From an uncultured cyanobacterium (GTDB lineage: Bacteria > Cyanobacteriota > Cyanobacteriia > PCC-6307 > Cyanobiaceae), in the NCBI GenBank assembly GCA_903823115.1, contig CAIJRN010000034.1:1-64000 (forward strand): 64,000 nt of DNA, written 5' to 3'. A program made the translations under genes and the position numbers. Of the stretch, positions 63,592-64,000 are shown one piece after another; position 1 is the stretch's first letter; each line of letters begins with the position of its first letter. The notes beneath the pieces were generated by a model. That model was not told the origin of the DNA. It ran no database searches and saw only the letters and a program-made list of their open reading frames with translations.

Positions 63592-64000
63592 TTGGAACCG
63601 CTCCAGAGCCTGCGCGGCACGGTGGATCTGCTGCCCGCCCAGACCCCGTTCTGGCAGGGGGTCGAGGCCGTGGCCCGCGAACAGTTCCGTCGGGCCGGCA
63701 TCGCCGAGATCCGCACACCGCTGCTGGAGGTCACCGAGCTGTTCGCCCGCGGCATCGGTGAAGCCACCGATGTGGTCGGCAAGGAGATGTACACCTTCCT
63801 CGATCGCGGCGAGCGCAGCTGCACCCTGCGGCCGGAGGGCACGGCCTCGGTGGTGCGCGCCGCCATCCAGCACGGATTGCTCAGCCAGGGGCCCCAGCGC
63901 CTCTGGTACGGCGGGCCGATGTTCCGCTACGAGCGGCCCCAGGCGGGCCGGCAGCGCCAGTTCCATCAGATCGGTCTGGAGTTCCTCGGCTTCGCCGATC
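63592..64000 (+). CDS. hisS: Histidyl-tRNA synthetase, N-terminal part (cut by window edge)
   Basis: Charges tRNA-His. The first 136 residues are present from a TTG start: [20 protein letters not shown], then the class II motif 1 region [34 protein letters not shown], the motif 2 region [16 protein letters not shown] and [20 protein letters not shown]. All expected residues are intact. The frame is open for some codons upstream, but the start at 63592 gives the usual N-terminus. It lies 59 bp after the epimerase remnant and is read toward the window edge. Confidence 0.93.
   Translation, partial: MEPLQSLRGTVDLLPAQTPFWQGVEAVAREQFRRAGIAEIRTPLLEVTELFARGIGEATDVVGKEMYTFLDRGERSCTLRPEGTASVVRAAIQHGLLSQGPQRLWYGGPMFRYERPQAGRQRQFHQIGLEFLGFAD

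Overview
The window is chromosomal DNA from a high-GC unicellular cyanobacterium of the Synechococcus/Cyanobium (picocyanobacterial) type. The evidence is a complete psaC (photosystem I FeS subunit), ndhS-like (NDH-1 ferredoxin-docking subunit), heme oxygenase, glycolate dehydrogenase subunits glcE/glcF, glycogen phosphorylase, and repeated use of the octamer GCGATCGC (HIP1-type palindrome). Genes are very tightly packed, with many ATGA/GTGA/TGATG start-stop overlaps and several divergent gene pairs separated by fewer than 20 bp. No insertion sequence, prophage, CRISPR array or rRNA operon was seen.

Region 1 (1-29.4 kb) is mostly housekeeping. It holds acpP-fabF-tkt (minus strand, tkt cut by the window edge), psaC with a clear terminator, glmS, a bifunctional mannose-1-P guanylyltransferase, rimM, ndhS, rnc, rnpB (RNase P RNA), tRNA-Arg(CCT), a decayed copD-like gene, an ArdC-like antirestriction/metallopeptidase gene, two small conserved unknowns, glgP, a CPA2 antiporter, an alpha/beta hydrolase, an aldose-1-epimerase-like protein, glcE, a four-carbon acid sugar kinase, glcF coupled to a large surface-sugar O-acyltransferase, icd, an unknown protein coupled to a lipoprotein, and heme oxygenase.

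Region 2 (29.4-63.5 kb) is a surface-polysaccharide/LPS island. It holds glycosyltransferases of several folds, a lipid/polysaccharide ABC exporter, the four genes that make CMP-Kdo (kdsA, kdsC, kdsB, kdsD), two tandem paralogous polytopic membrane proteins with an almost identical C-terminal tail, two proteins with sialyltransferase-like motifs, and a GtrII/GtrB/GtrA-like glucosylation set. It also has an SDR-aminotransferase-methyltransferase operon, galE, ugd and UDP-glucuronate decarboxylase. The island is interrupted by housekeeping genes (pcrA/uvrD helicase, HIT protein, CCA-adding enzyme, thioredoxin-like protein), so it is embedded in the chromosome rather than a discrete cassette. It ends with the remnant of a UDP-glucuronate 4-epimerase gene, followed by the start of hisS.

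How the parts fit: glmS and manC feed UDP-GlcNAc and GDP-mannose; galE, ugd and uxs interconvert UDP-Glc, UDP-Gal, UDP-GlcA and UDP-Xyl; the kds genes make CMP-Kdo; the glycosyltransferases, GT-C-like membrane enzymes and ABC exporter assemble and export the glycan; acyl, methyl and glucosyl transfer genes would decorate it. The most interesting unexplained parts are the tandem membrane paralogs at 35.1-37.6 kb, the sialyltransferase-like proteins in a locus that makes CMP-Kdo but shows no sialic-acid genes, and the unassigned GT-B-like protein at 33.9 kb.
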